Origin: an uncultured Clostridia bacterium
GTDB taxonomy: Bacteria > Bacillota > Clostridia > TANB77 > CAG-508
Assembly (NCBI GenBank): GCA_934167305.1
Contig: CAKPKQ010000018.1
Location: 1-23,405, forward strand
Length of the DNA stretch: 23,405 nucleotides
Direction of reading: 5' to 3'
In this document: positions 7,358-14,977 of the stretch, piece by piece
Layout of the letters: every line of letters starts with the position of its first letter
Numbering within the stretch: position 1 is the first letter of the stretch
Made by a program: the position numbers and the translations under genes
The notes under the pieces: generated by a model
What the model was told of the DNA's origin: nothing
The model's database searches: none
Seen by the model: the letters and a program-made list of their open reading frames with translations, nothing else

Positions 7358-7386
7358 TTGAAAATGAAAAGACATTATAGTATTAT
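7358..7386 (+). promoter_or_regulatory. Promoter for the pilin-like gene transcript
   Basis: TTGAAA (7358-7363) and TATTAT (7381-7386) are separated by 17 bp, and a TATAAT also overlaps at 7384-7389. Transcription from here would give an unusually long leader of about 320 nt ahead of the pilin-like gene. Confidence 0.6.
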
Positions 7387-7430
7387 AATAAAAAATAAAT
7401 CAAAAGAAAATTATTAAAGAGGAACCAAAC

Positions 7431-7481
7431 ATGATAAAAGCTGAAAGCATTGCGAGAGTACACACACACACACACACGTAA
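7431..7481 (+). CDS. Short leader ORF (16 codons) containing an (AC)9 tract
   Basis: ATG at 7431 has AAAGAGGA 5-10 nt upstream and encodes MIKAESIARV followed by three His-Thr pairs, then TAA at 7479. The His-Thr pairs come from the AC repeat. If the repeat gained one unit, the frame would stay open to TAA at 7585-7587 (about 52 residues). It could be a regulatory leader peptide, a phase-variable small gene, or simply the remnant of a gene. I do not recognise the peptide. Confidence 0.4.
   Translation: MIKAESIARVHTHTHT
7460..7477 (+). repeat. Dinucleotide repeat (AC)9
   Basis: Nine uninterrupted AC units lie in the leader of the pilin-like gene, close after a ribosome site and start codon. 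Such tracts change length by slipped-strand mispairing, and here one added unit switches the small ORF between short and extended forms. It is an unusually GC-rich tract for this region. Confidence 0.85.
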
Positions 7482-7532
7482 CCTATTAGAGAATAAACAA
7501 GCTAATGATTTAGCTTTATTAAGCATATATAT

Positions 7533-7575
7533 GGCAGACTGTAAGTATGAAAATACTTACATGGTCTGCCTTTGT
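7533..7575 (+). terminator. Strong hairpin, possible terminator/attenuator in the pilin-like gene leader
   Basis: GGCAGAC (7533-7539) plus TGTAAGTAT pairs with ATACTTACA and GTCTGCC (ending 7570), with a GAAA tetraloop and a two-base bulge: 16 base pairs in all. It is followed by TTTGTTTG, an imperfect T-run. It could end obgE transcription or act as an attenuator within the leader. A smaller hairpin (AAGCTAA/TTAGCTT, 7499-7516) lies just upstream and could be an antiterminator-like alternative. Confidence 0.5.
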
Positions 7576-7612
7576 TTGTGTGCATAAAATAAAAATCGAG
7601 GGGAGGAAAACA

Positions 7613-7654
7613 ATGGAATCTAAAATTTTGAAAATAAAGCATAGTGTTAAGTAA
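7613..7654 (+). CDS. Short leader ORF (13 codons) with a very strong ribosome site
   Basis: GAGGGGAGG (7598-7606) lies 6 nt before an ATG that encodes MESKILKIKHSVK and TAA. The ribosome site is stronger than that of the pilin-like gene itself. The gap to the pilin-like start is 58 nt and contains a perfect 8-bp palindromic hairpin (GGAGCACA/TGTGCTCC, 7674-7690) without a T-run. A leader peptide or the decayed start of another gene are both possible. Function unknown. Confidence 0.35.
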   Translation: MESKILKIKHSVK

Positions 7655-7712
7655 TCTATGAGAAATTGTAGCGGAGCACAGTGTGCTCCATAAAAAGAAA
7701 GGAAAAAGTAAA

Positions 7713-9134
7713 ATGAAATTAAATATGAAGAAAAATTATTCAAAACAAAATGGTATTACTCTAATAGCACTGATAGTAACTATTGTAATACTATTAATTT
7801 TAGCAGGGGTTACACTAAATGCAGTGTTTAGTGATAATGGAATAATAAAAATGGCACGAGATGCACAAACCAAAACAGACCAAGGAATGCAAAAGGATTT
7901 AGAACCAATGGGAGAATTAGAAGATTTAATAAATAAAAATGCGGGAGAAAACAAGAGTGGAGAAACTGTAAAGATTTCAACAATAGTAGGAAAGGGAGCA
8001 GTAACTCAAAATACAAAAGCAGTAGATGCATATGAAAATAAAATAACAATACCAAAAGGATTTAAGGTATTATCACATAATCCTACATCAAGTACAGGAG
8101 CAGTAACATATACATATAATGAAGATAATACACCAGCAGTACAAGATGGAATAGTAATAGAAAACGAAACAGATGGCAACCAATTTGTATGGGTACCAGT
8201 AGGAACAATAAATAATAAAGCTGGAGATTCAAGAGGAACAACAAGTACAATAACACTTGGAAGATACAGTGACTTTACAGCAAAAAATGGAGTATATACG
8301 CCAGCACAAAGTGCAGAAAAATATACACAAGAAACAATTATAACTGCTAATGTAAAAAATAAAAGTTATACAATTGCAAAGCTTGGTTTAGGAGATGGAA
8401 AAGAAAATACAATAAAAATAAATAAAGCGATTCAACTAGATGGAACAACCAATAATTCAATGGCTATAAAAACTGCAGATGTAGGACCATCAGAAAATCC
8501 ATGTGATTACAGAGAACTAAACGCATTTAGAGAAGGAAATTCCAAAATAGATTCAACAGCAGAAAATGCGACAGCAAGGGATTTAAAAACATTCATAGAA
8601 ACAAGTTTAGCAAATGGAGGATATTATATAGCAAGATTTGAAGCAAGTGGGACAAAATCAAAAATAACTTCAAAATATAATCAAACTGTATTAGGAGATA
8701 TAACACAACCTGATGCAGCAAAAGTAGCAAGAGAAATGTATGGGGAAGAAAAAGAAAATAATAAATTAATATATGCAAGTGATTTAGCAAATAGTTATGC
8801 ATGGGATACAGCAATAATATTTATACAAACATACGGAACAGAAAAAGATGCAAGTAGTTATGCTATACAAAATAAAAGCACATTATATGCAAAAACGGGA
8901 ATAAACAATGATAAATATTGTAATATATGGGATATGTCAGGAAACGCGAGAGAATGGACAACAGAGAACTCCACTCAAGCTGTTGATAATCCTACTGGCT
9001 TTGTACCTTGTGTTACTCGTGGAGGCTATTACTTATCATATGGTGAAGGATCGCTAACGAGTAGCCGCCAAGCCTTTGATACGACTAATAGTTTTAGCTA
9101 TTATGGTCTTCGCCCAATACTTTATGTAAAATAG
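7713..9134 (+). CDS. Prepilin-like protein with FGE/C-type-lectin-like C-terminal domain
   Basis: This is a 473-residue surface protein. Residues 12-40 are a type IV prepilin leader and helix (KQNG then ITLIALIVTIVILLILAGVT); cleavage is expected after Gly by prepilin peptidase. The usual Glu at mature position 5 is Ala. The rest resembles the sulfatase-modifying-factor/formylglycine-generating-enzyme fold, a C-type-lectin relative: NQFVWVPVGT, then SGNAREWT, TRGGYY and a GLRPILYVK end. It is more likely a binding or adhesive module than an active enzyme. Start ATG 7713 is chosen for GAAAGG 10 nt upstream, over GTG 7683. Codon use changes sharply near the 3' end (from about 8970), treated separately. 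It has its own promoter and long leader. Confidence 0.8.
   Translation: MKLNMKKNYSKQNGITLIALIVTIVILLILAGVTLNAVFSDNGIIKMARDAQTKTDQGMQKDLEPMGELEDLINKNAGENKSGETVKISTIVGKGAVTQNTKAVDAYENKITIPKGFKVLSHNPTSSTGAVTYTYNEDNTPAVQDGIVIENETDGNQFVWVPVGTINNKAGDSRGTTSTITLGRYSDFTAKNGVYTPAQSAEKYTQETIITANVKNKSYTIAKLGLGDGKENTIKINKAIQLDGTTNNSMAIKTADVGPSENPCDYRELNAFREGNSKIDSTAENATARDLKTFIETSLANGGYYIARFEASGTKSKITSKYNQTVLGDITQPDAAKVAREMYGEEKENNKLIYASDLANSYAWDTAIIFIQTYGTEKDASSYAIQNKSTLYAKTGINNDKYCNIWDMSGNAREWTTENSTQAVDNPTGFVPCVTRGGYYLSYGEGSLTSSRQAFDTTNSFSYYGLRPILYVK
8970..9131 (+). other. Candidate variable region (diversity-generating retroelement target-like) in the pilin-like gene
   Basis: The last ~54 codons differ in composition from the rest of the gene. 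Upstream, Arg is AGA and third positions are mostly A; here CTC-like and T/C-ending codons dominate, with CGT, CGC, GGC, GCC, TCG, ACG and CTT. Many codons at expected ligand-face positions end in T or C (TAT, TAC, GGT, AGT, AGC, TTT), as produced when AAY template codons are mutated at adenines. The region sits at the C-terminus of a C-type-lectin-like fold, where DGR variable regions lie. No reverse transcriptase or template repeat is in the window, so this is a proposal. Confidence 0.45.
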
Positions 9135-9163
9135 AACTAACCTACTAGTTCAAACAACTAGAA
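9133..9163 (+). repeat. Overlapping inverted repeats directly after the pilin-like gene
   Basis: GAACTA at 9135-9140 pairs with TAGTTC just after it, and an overlapping CTAGTT/AACTAG pair with loop CAAAC follows. The two hairpins are mutually exclusive and begin at the stop codon. There is no T-run, so they are not a standard terminator. A hairpin just after a variable region is known to help target recognition in the Bordetella phage DGR. Confidence 0.5.
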
Positions 9164-9215
9164 AATAAACTAATATAATGATAATAATTAAGAATAAAAT
9201 ATTTCTATTAAACTC

Positions 9216-9244
9216 TTGTCAAGTTTACAAAAAAGTGATAAACT
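9216..9244 (+). promoter_or_regulatory. Promoter of the ileS T-box transcript
   Basis: TTGTCA (9216-9221) and TAAACT (9239-9244) are 17 bp apart and stand just upstream of the T-box leader. Confidence 0.65.
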
Positions 9245-9261
9245 ATATTACATAATGTAAA

Positions 9262-9515
9262 GGCAATTATAAAGGACAACACAATTTTTACAAAAACTTA
9301 ACAGAGAATCAAACATAATGGTGAGAGTTTGAAAGTACTTGGTAATTATTGTTATCACCTTTTAGCCATTTCTTTGAAACAATAGTAAAAGAAATCGTAT
9401 TCCTGCGTTAAAGGTTAATAAGAGAAAAGAAAATAATTCTTTTAAATTAGGTGGTACCGCGGAAATTTTAAGCCATTTCGTCCTATTTATAATATGACGA
9501 AATGGCTTTTTTGTA
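9262..9515 (+). promoter_or_regulatory. T-box riboswitch of ileS, including its terminator
   Basis: The T-box sequence AGGTGGTACCGCGG is at 9449-9462; it pairs with the acceptor end of uncharged tRNA. Upstream are an AGAGA motif (9303-9308 region) and a GGTGAGAG...AGTAC segment typical of Stem I. Downstream, AAGCCATTTCGTC (9470-9482) pairs with GACGAAATGGCTT (9496-9508), followed by a T-run: the intrinsic terminator. Binding of uncharged tRNA-Ile should favour the antiterminator and raise ileS expression. Several Ile codons (ATT, ATC) lie on the 3' side of Stem I, and I cannot fix the specifier by eye. Confidence 0.92.
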
Positions 9516-9597
9516 TTCTAGGAATTTACTCCTACTAGCAGTAAATTCTGCAGAAGATAAATTTTTGATTGTATTGAATTAAAAGGAGGAATAAAAA

Positions 9598-12366
9598 ATG
9601 GCAGATGAAAAACAAGATTATGGCAAAACTTTAAATTTGCCAAGTACAGAGTTTCCTATGAGAGGAAATTTACCAGAAAATGAACCAAAAACAAAAGCGG
9701 AGGTTTTTGATAATGGTTTATATGAAAAAATGTTAAAGAAAAATGAAGGACACAAAACTTATGTATTACATGATGGCCCTCCTTATGCAAATGGCGAAAT
9801 ACATATGGGTCATGCATTAAACAAAGTATTAAAAGATACTGTAAATCGTTTTAAAAGTCTACAAGGATATCAAACAATTTATATTCCTGGTTATGATACA
9901 CACGGACTTCCAACAGAGAAAAAAGCAATTCAAGCACTAGGAATTAATAGAGATGAAATTAGTGTTTCGAAATTTAGGGATACTTGTAAGGACTTTGCAT
10001 TAAGCTATGTAGAAAAACAAACAGAAGGATTTAAAAGACTAGGCGTATTAGGAGACTGGGAACATCCATATATAACATTACAACCAGAACTAGAAGCTAA
10101 CCAAATAAAAATATTTGCAGAAATGTACAAAAAAGGATATATATATAAAGGATTAAAACCAGTTTATTGGTGCACAGACTGTGAAACAGCCTTAGCAGAA
10201 GCAGAAATTGAATACCAAGACTGTGATACAATGTCAATTTATGTTAAATTCCCTGTACAAGATGGAAAAGGAGTTTTAGATAATGATACATTTATAGTTA
10301 TTTGGACTACAACTCCATGGACATTACCAGGTAATACAGGTATTACAGTAGGTGGAGAATACGAATACAGTGTTGTTGATACAGGAAAAGAAAAGTTAGT
10401 AATGGCTACAAGCTTAGTTGATGAAGTTATGAGTTTAGCAGGTATTACTGAATATAAAACTATAAAAACTGTAAATGGAACAGAATTAGAAGGAATTTTA
10501 TGTAAGCATCCATTTTTAGATAGAACTTCAAAGGTGGTATTAGGTAGTGATGATACAGTTGCTGTTGAGCTAGACACTGGTACAGGAGCAGTACATACAG
10601 CACCAAGCTATGGTAAAGAAGACTATTTATGTGGAATAAAAAATGGATTAGATATTATAGTTACAGTTGATGGAAAAGGATATCAAACAGAAGGAGCAGG
10701 TCCTTTTGCAGGTATGTTCTATGCAAAATCAAATGATGCTATTATAGATTGGCTAGACAAAAACGGATACTTATTAAGAAAAGAAAAAATAAACCATTCA
10801 TATCCACATTGTTGGAGATGTAAAAATCCAATTATATTTAGAGCAACAGACCAATGGTTTGCATCTGTAAATGACTTCAAAAAAGAAACATTAGATGCTA
10901 TAAAAACAGTAAAATGGACACCAACTTGGGGAGAAGAAAGAATTGCAAGCATGGTAAAAGACAGAAATGATTGGTGTATATCAAGACAACGTACTTGGGG
11001 TGTACCAATTCCAATATTCTATTGTAAAGAATGTGGAAAGGAGTATGCTACAGATGAAAGCTTTGAAAAAGTATCAAAAATATTCAGGGAAAAAGGTTCA
11101 AATGCATGGTTTGATTTAGATGAAAAAGAATTAATGCCAGAAGGAGCAGTTTGTGAAAACTGTGGATGTCATGAATTCAAAAAAGAGACAGACATTATGG
11201 ACGTTTGGTTTGATTCTGGATCTACTTATGAAGGTGTATTAGTTGAAAGAGGGCTACCTTTCCCTGCAGATTTATACTTGGAAGGACATGATCAATATAG
11301 AGGATGGTTCCAATCTTCATTATTAACATCAGTTGCAACAAAAGGTGTTGCACCATATAAAGCAATATTAACACATGGATGGGTTGTTGATGAAGATGGA
11401 AGAAAAATGTCTAAGTCATTAGGAAATGGAATTAGCCCACAAGACATTATAAAAGAGTATGGAGCAGATATATTAAGATTATGGGTATTATCATCAGACT
11501 TCAAATCAGATATAAGTGTTTCAAGGGATATTTTAAAACAAATTAGTGAAGCATATAGAAAAATAAGAAATACAGCAAGATACATTTTAGGAAATACTTC
11601 TGACTTTGATCCTGATAACAAAGTTGAATATAAAGACATGGAAGAAATTGACAAATGGGCTTTATCAAGATTAAATAAATTAGTAAAAGATTGTACAGAG
11701 AATTATGAGAACTTTAATTTCCATTTAGTATATCATGATATAAATCAATTCTGTGTAACAGACATGAGTAACTTCTACTTAGACATTATAAAAGATAGAT
11801 TATATACATCAAAAAAGGATGCAGTAGAAAGACGTTCTGCACAAACAGCAATGTATATAATTTTAGATGCGCTAGTTAAAATGGTAGCTCCAATGATTTG
11901 CTTTACAGCAGAAGAGATTTGGAAATACATGCCACATACTAAAAATGAACAAGTTGAAAGTGTAATGTTAAGTGATTGGCCAGAAGTAGTAGCAGAATAT
12001 GATAATAAAGAATTAGAAGAAAAATGGAATCATATTTTAGAATTAAAAGAATTAGTTGCAAAAGAATTAGAAGTTGCAAGAGCTCAAAAAGTAATAGGAC
12101 ACTCTTTAAATGCAAAAGTTACTTTATTTGCTAACGAGGATGAATATAAGTTCCTAGAAGAAAACAAAGAACTTTTAACAACAATATTCATAGTTTCTGC
12201 ATTAGATATTAAAGAAAATGAAAGAAAAGATGAGAACAAGGTTGGAGTAAAAGTTGAAGTAGCAGAAGGAGAAAAATGTGAAAGATGTTGGAAATATTCA
12301 ACAGAAGTTGGAGAAAATCCAGATCATCCTACATTATGTCATAGATGTGCAGAAGCAATTAGCTAA
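9598..12366 (+). CDS. ileS: Isoleucyl-tRNA synthetase
   Basis: This is a class Ia synthetase of 922 residues, normal bacterial length, charging tRNA-Ile. HMGH at residues 69-72 and KMSKS at 603-607 form the ATP site. The editing (CP1) domain contains TTPWTLPGNTGI and the GTGAVHTAPSYGKEDY segment, so hydrolysis of Val-tRNA should be retained. The C-terminal zinc finger uses Cys894, Cys897, Cys914 and Cys917. GGAGG (9585-9589) lies 8 nt before the ATG. The gene is controlled by the T-box leader upstream. At 9902-9907 it contains the hexamer ACGGAC read as CAC GGA with no frame change, which is a useful control for the recoding sites elsewhere in the window. Confidence 0.97.
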   Translation: MADEKQDYGKTLNLPSTEFPMRGNLPENEPKTKAEVFDNGLYEKMLKKNEGHKTYVLHDGPPYANGEIHMGHALNKVLKDTVNRFKSLQGYQTIYIPGYDTHGLPTEKKAIQALGINRDEISVSKFRDTCKDFALSYVEKQTEGFKRLGVLGDWEHPYITLQPELEANQIKIFAEMYKKGYIYKGLKPVYWCTDCETALAEAEIEYQDCDTMSIYVKFPVQDGKGVLDNDTFIVIWTTTPWTLPGNTGITVGGEYEYSVVDTGKEKLVMATSLVDEVMSLAGITEYKTIKTVNGTELEGILCKHPFLDRTSKVVLGSDDTVAVELDTGTGAVHTAPSYGKEDYLCGIKNGLDIIVTVDGKGYQTEGAGPFAGMFYAKSNDAIIDWLDKNGYLLRKEKINHSYPHCWRCKNPIIFRATDQWFASVNDFKKETLDAIKTVKWTPTWGEERIASMVKDRNDWCISRQRTWGVPIPIFYCKECGKEYATDESFEKVSKIFREKGSNAWFDLDEKELMPEGAVCENCGCHEFKKETDIMDVWFDSGSTYEGVLVERGLPFPADLYLEGHDQYRGWFQSSLLTSVATKGVAPYKAILTHGWVVDEDGRKMSKSLGNGISPQDIIKEYGADILRLWVLSSDFKSDISVSRDILKQISEAYRKIRNTARYILGNTSDFDPDNKVEYKDMEEIDKWALSRLNKLVKDCTENYENFNFHLVYHDINQFCVTDMSNFYLDIIKDRLYTSKKDAVERRSAQTAMYIILDALVKMVAPMICFTAEEIWKYMPHTKNEQVESVMLSDWPEVVAEYDNKELEEKWNHILELKELVAKELEVARAQKVIGHSLNAKVTLFANEDEYKFLEENKELLTTIFIVSALDIKENERKDENKVGVKVEVAEGEKCERCWKYSTEVGENPDHPTLCHRCAEAIS

Positions 12367-12393
12367 ATTTGAAAAAGAAAGGGAAAGTTACTT

Positions 12394-13743
12394 ATGAAAA
12401 AAGTAAGACAAGTTATCAGCTATATAGTAATGGTTGTAGCAATTATTGTATTAGTAATTTTTTACAATAAATATAATTTTAATAATTTTGATAAAAACAT
12501 AAGGCTTAAAGATGCGACTGAATTTGTTAGAGATAATAAGGTGAAATATTCAAAAAGTTCAAGTTACAAAATTGAAAATAAAGAATATAATGATGCAATG
12601 TTTTCACAAAAAATTTCAGTTACACCTAATACACCATACAAGATTACTTGTATGGTGAAGACTAATAACATAAAAAAACAAGAAGAATCTGTTAAGGGCG
12701 GAGCATGTATTTATTTGGAAGAATTAGAAGAAACATCAAAAATGATAACAGATGCAAATGATTGGCAAGAATTAAGTATTATGTTTAACTCTAAAAGTGA
12801 AACTGAAATAAATGTTGGATTTAGATTAGGCGGAAACTCAAATTTAGTGAAAGGATCTGCATGGTTTTCAGACTTTAAATTAGAAAAAGGAATTGCTTCT
12901 ACATCAAATATATGGAATATGGCTTGCTTTATATTTCCTAATATAGATGTAAATGTAAATGTTGATGGAAAAAGTCAAAATGTTAAATTACAGATGTCTG
13001 CGGATGAAATAGCGACTGTCCAAACAAATTTAGCAAGATTTAAAGCATCTATAAAAGAAATAAGCAATGGAAAAATAGCAATTAATTATAAAGATTATAT
13101 AATAGACAAACCAATAAAAAGTATTTCATATGATAATGAGAATGGATATTACGTATCAGAAGATGATATTTATGAGTATATTAACTCATATGTAGAAGAA
13201 AATGAGTATGATCATATATATGTTGCGTTTAGAATGGCTGATATTCAAAATGGCGAAAATGTATTAAAAAATGATTGGATAGGTTTAGGGGGAATGACAT
13301 ATTCTGGAGTTGGCTTTTCTAACATAAGAATGCCAGATGACAGAAATAACTTAGTATATAATTATAATTATAATATAAATACATTCCCAGAAGAAGTATT
13401 TATTCATGAGTTTTTACATACACTTGAGCGAAATGCAAAAGAATATAACTATGAAAGACCAGAAGTACATGGTTATGCAACATATGGTTATAAAGAAGAC
13501 AGCAAACAAGGTTTAAAAGAATGGTATACTGATTATATGAATAAAACCATAAAATATAATGGTACATTAATAGGTCTGCCACCAGAGATATATACATGCA
13601 AACCAGCACATAAGAGTAACTTTAAGTATGCAGTAGAAGTACCAGCATTTAAAGAACCACATGGAGTGATAGAGGTTTCTCAAAGTATAATTCAAAGAAT
13701 AAAAAAATTGTTTGAAAGTAAACCAGTAGCTGAAGAAGAGTAA
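12394..13743 (+). CDS. Membrane-anchored putative zinc metalloprotein (HExxH) with jelly-roll-like N-terminal part
   Basis: This is a 449-residue protein. Residues 8-24 are one membrane segment (VISYIVMVVAIIVLVIF), leaving the rest outside the cell. Residues about 55-165 look like a carbohydrate-binding-module-type jelly roll (SVTPNTPYKITCMVKT, then WFSDFKLEKG). The C-terminal half contains IHEFLHTLE with His338, Glu339 and His342, a zincin HExxH motif; a later His in YERPEVHGY may be the third ligand. A surface zinc protease is a reasonable inference, but the family is not one I can name. It lies between ileS (27 bp upstream) and queA (30 bp downstream) in the same direction, probably read through from ileS. 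Confidence 0.7.
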   Translation: MKKVRQVISYIVMVVAIIVLVIFYNKYNFNNFDKNIRLKDATEFVRDNKVKYSKSSSYKIENKEYNDAMFSQKISVTPNTPYKITCMVKTNNIKKQEESVKGGACIYLEELEETSKMITDANDWQELSIMFNSKSETEINVGFRLGGNSNLVKGSAWFSDFKLEKGIASTSNIWNMACFIFPNIDVNVNVDGKSQNVKLQMSADEIATVQTNLARFKASIKEISNGKIAINYKDYIIDKPIKSISYDNENGYYVSEDDIYEYINSYVEENEYDHIYVAFRMADIQNGENVLKNDWIGLGGMTYSGVGFSNIRMPDDRNNLVYNYNYNINTFPEEVFIHEFLHTLERNAKEYNYERPEVHGYATYGYKEDSKQGLKEWYTDYMNKTIKYNGTLIGLPPEIYTCKPAHKSNFKYAVEVPAFKEPHGVIEVSQSIIQRIKKLFESKPVAEEE

Positions 13744-13773
13744 ATTTAGTGTAATACAAGGAGATAATACAAA

Positions 13774-14799
13774 ATGAAAGTATCAGACTTTAATTATAAT
13801 TTACCAAAGGAGCTAATAGCACAAGTACCAATAAAAAATAGAGATCAATCTAGACTAATGGTACTTGATAGAAAAAATAAAACAATTGAAAATAAAATTT
13901 TTAAAGATATTATTGATTATCTTGAACCAGGAGACTGCTTAGTAAGGAATAACACAAAAGTTATTCCTGCTCGTTTGTATGGCGTAAAAGAAGAGACAGG
14001 GGCAAATGTAGAATTCCTATTATTAAAAAGAATAGAAGGAGACATTTGGGAAGTAATGGTGAAACCAGGTAAGAAATTAATGCCTGGTGCTAAAGTGTCA
14101 TTTGGCAATGGCTTACTAAAAGCTGAAATTTTAGAGAAATTTAATGATGGAAATAGAAGAGTAAAATTTGAGTATGATGGAATATTTAATGAAATTTTAA
14201 ATGAAATAGGATTAATGCCATTACCACCATATATACATGAAAAATTAAAGGATAAAGATAGATATCAAACTGTATATGCAAAATATGAGGGCTCTGCAGC
14301 TGCACCAACAGCAGGATTACACTTTACAGATGAACTATTTGAAAAGTTAAAAGAAAAAGGTGTGGAAATTGCCAATGTTACATTACATGTTGGAATTGGA
14401 ACATTTAGACCTGTAAAAGTTGAGAACATTGAAGAACATGATATGCATTCAGAACATTTTTATATAAAAGCAGAAGATGCGGAGAAAATAAACAAAGCCA
14501 AAAGAGAGGGACACAGAGTAATTGCAGTTGGAACTACTTCTTGTAGAGTGCTAGAAAGTATAGCAGATGAAAATGGATATGTTAAAGAGGTAGAGGGAGA
14601 TACTAGTATATTTATATACCCAGGCTATAAATTTAAATGCTTAGATGCTTTGATTACTAATTTCCATTTACCAGAATCAACTTTAATAATGTTAGTTTCA
14701 GCATTAGCAGGAAAAGATTTTATAATGCAAGCTTATGAAGAAGCTGTAAAAGAGCAATATAAATTTTTCTCATTTGGAGATGCAATGTTTATTTATTAA
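13774..14799 (+). CDS. queA: S-adenosylmethionine:tRNA ribosyltransferase-isomerase
   Basis: QueA transfers and isomerises the ribosyl group of SAM onto preQ1 at tRNA position 34, making epoxyqueuosine. The 341-residue protein has the family N-terminus (FNYNLPKELIAQVPIKNRDQ), the GDCLVRNNTKVIPARL segment, AKYEGSAAAPTAGLHFT, and the C-terminal TNFHLPESTLIMLVSALAG. AAGGAG lies 8-13 nt before the ATG. It is paired with tgt downstream, the standard queuosine arrangement, but a 178-bp gap with a long palindrome separates them. Confidence 0.96.
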   Translation: MKVSDFNYNLPKELIAQVPIKNRDQSRLMVLDRKNKTIENKIFKDIIDYLEPGDCLVRNNTKVIPARLYGVKEETGANVEFLLLKRIEGDIWEVMVKPGKKLMPGAKVSFGNGLLKAEILEKFNDGNRRVKFEYDGIFNEILNEIGLMPLPPYIHEKLKDKDRYQTVYAKYEGSAAAPTAGLHFTDELFEKLKEKGVEIANVTLHVGIGTFRPVKVENIEEHDMHSEHFYIKAEDAEKINKAKREGHRVIAVGTTSCRVLESIADENGYVKEVEGDTSIFIYPGYKFKCLDALITNFHLPESTLIMLVSALAGKDFIMQAYEEAVKEQYKFFSFGDAMFIY

Positions 14800-14809
14800 A
14801 TTGTTACAT

Positions 14810-14950
14810 AAAATATATAATATTAAAATCGCTTGTCCTTGGTGTCGAGCTTCCTTCCCTTGAATGTCACAAAAACAAATAAATTTGTTTTTGGACACTA
14901 TCGGACGGAACTCTCCAACTGTTACGCTTTCTTTTAATATTATATATTTT
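14810..14950 (+). repeat. 141-nt palindromic element between queA and tgt
   Basis: A perfect 19-bp inverted repeat (14810-14828 and 14932-14950) bounds the element. Inside, shorter segments pair in nested order: TTGG/CCAA, GAG/CTC, TTCC/GGAA, TGTC/GACA, then an 11-bp apical hairpin (CAAAAACAAAT, loop AA, 14870-14893). The whole can fold as one long imperfect hairpin. The interior is GC-richer than the surroundings. It may be a miniature inverted-repeat element, a repetitive palindrome, or a structured RNA in the queA-tgt transcript. No target-site duplication is apparent, and it does not match preQ1 riboswitch patterns that I know. Confidence 0.7.
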
Positions 14951-14977
14951 CTAAAAAATTAATATAGGAGAAGAAAG

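Noticed and set aside
7395..7712. Cyclic-di-GMP riboswitch ahead of the pilin-like gene
   Set aside because: The conserved core sequences of the class I riboswitch are not visible, although the position would fit.
7828..8055. Antisense open frames over the pilin-like gene and other genes
   Set aside because: They encode Leu/Phe-rich low-complexity products that mirror A-rich coding strands and lack ribosome sites.
14800..14977. preQ1 riboswitch between queA and tgt
   Set aside because: I see no match to the preQ1-I core or to other preQ1 classes; the element is a long palindrome, and tgt-queA are not the usual preQ1 riboswitch targets.
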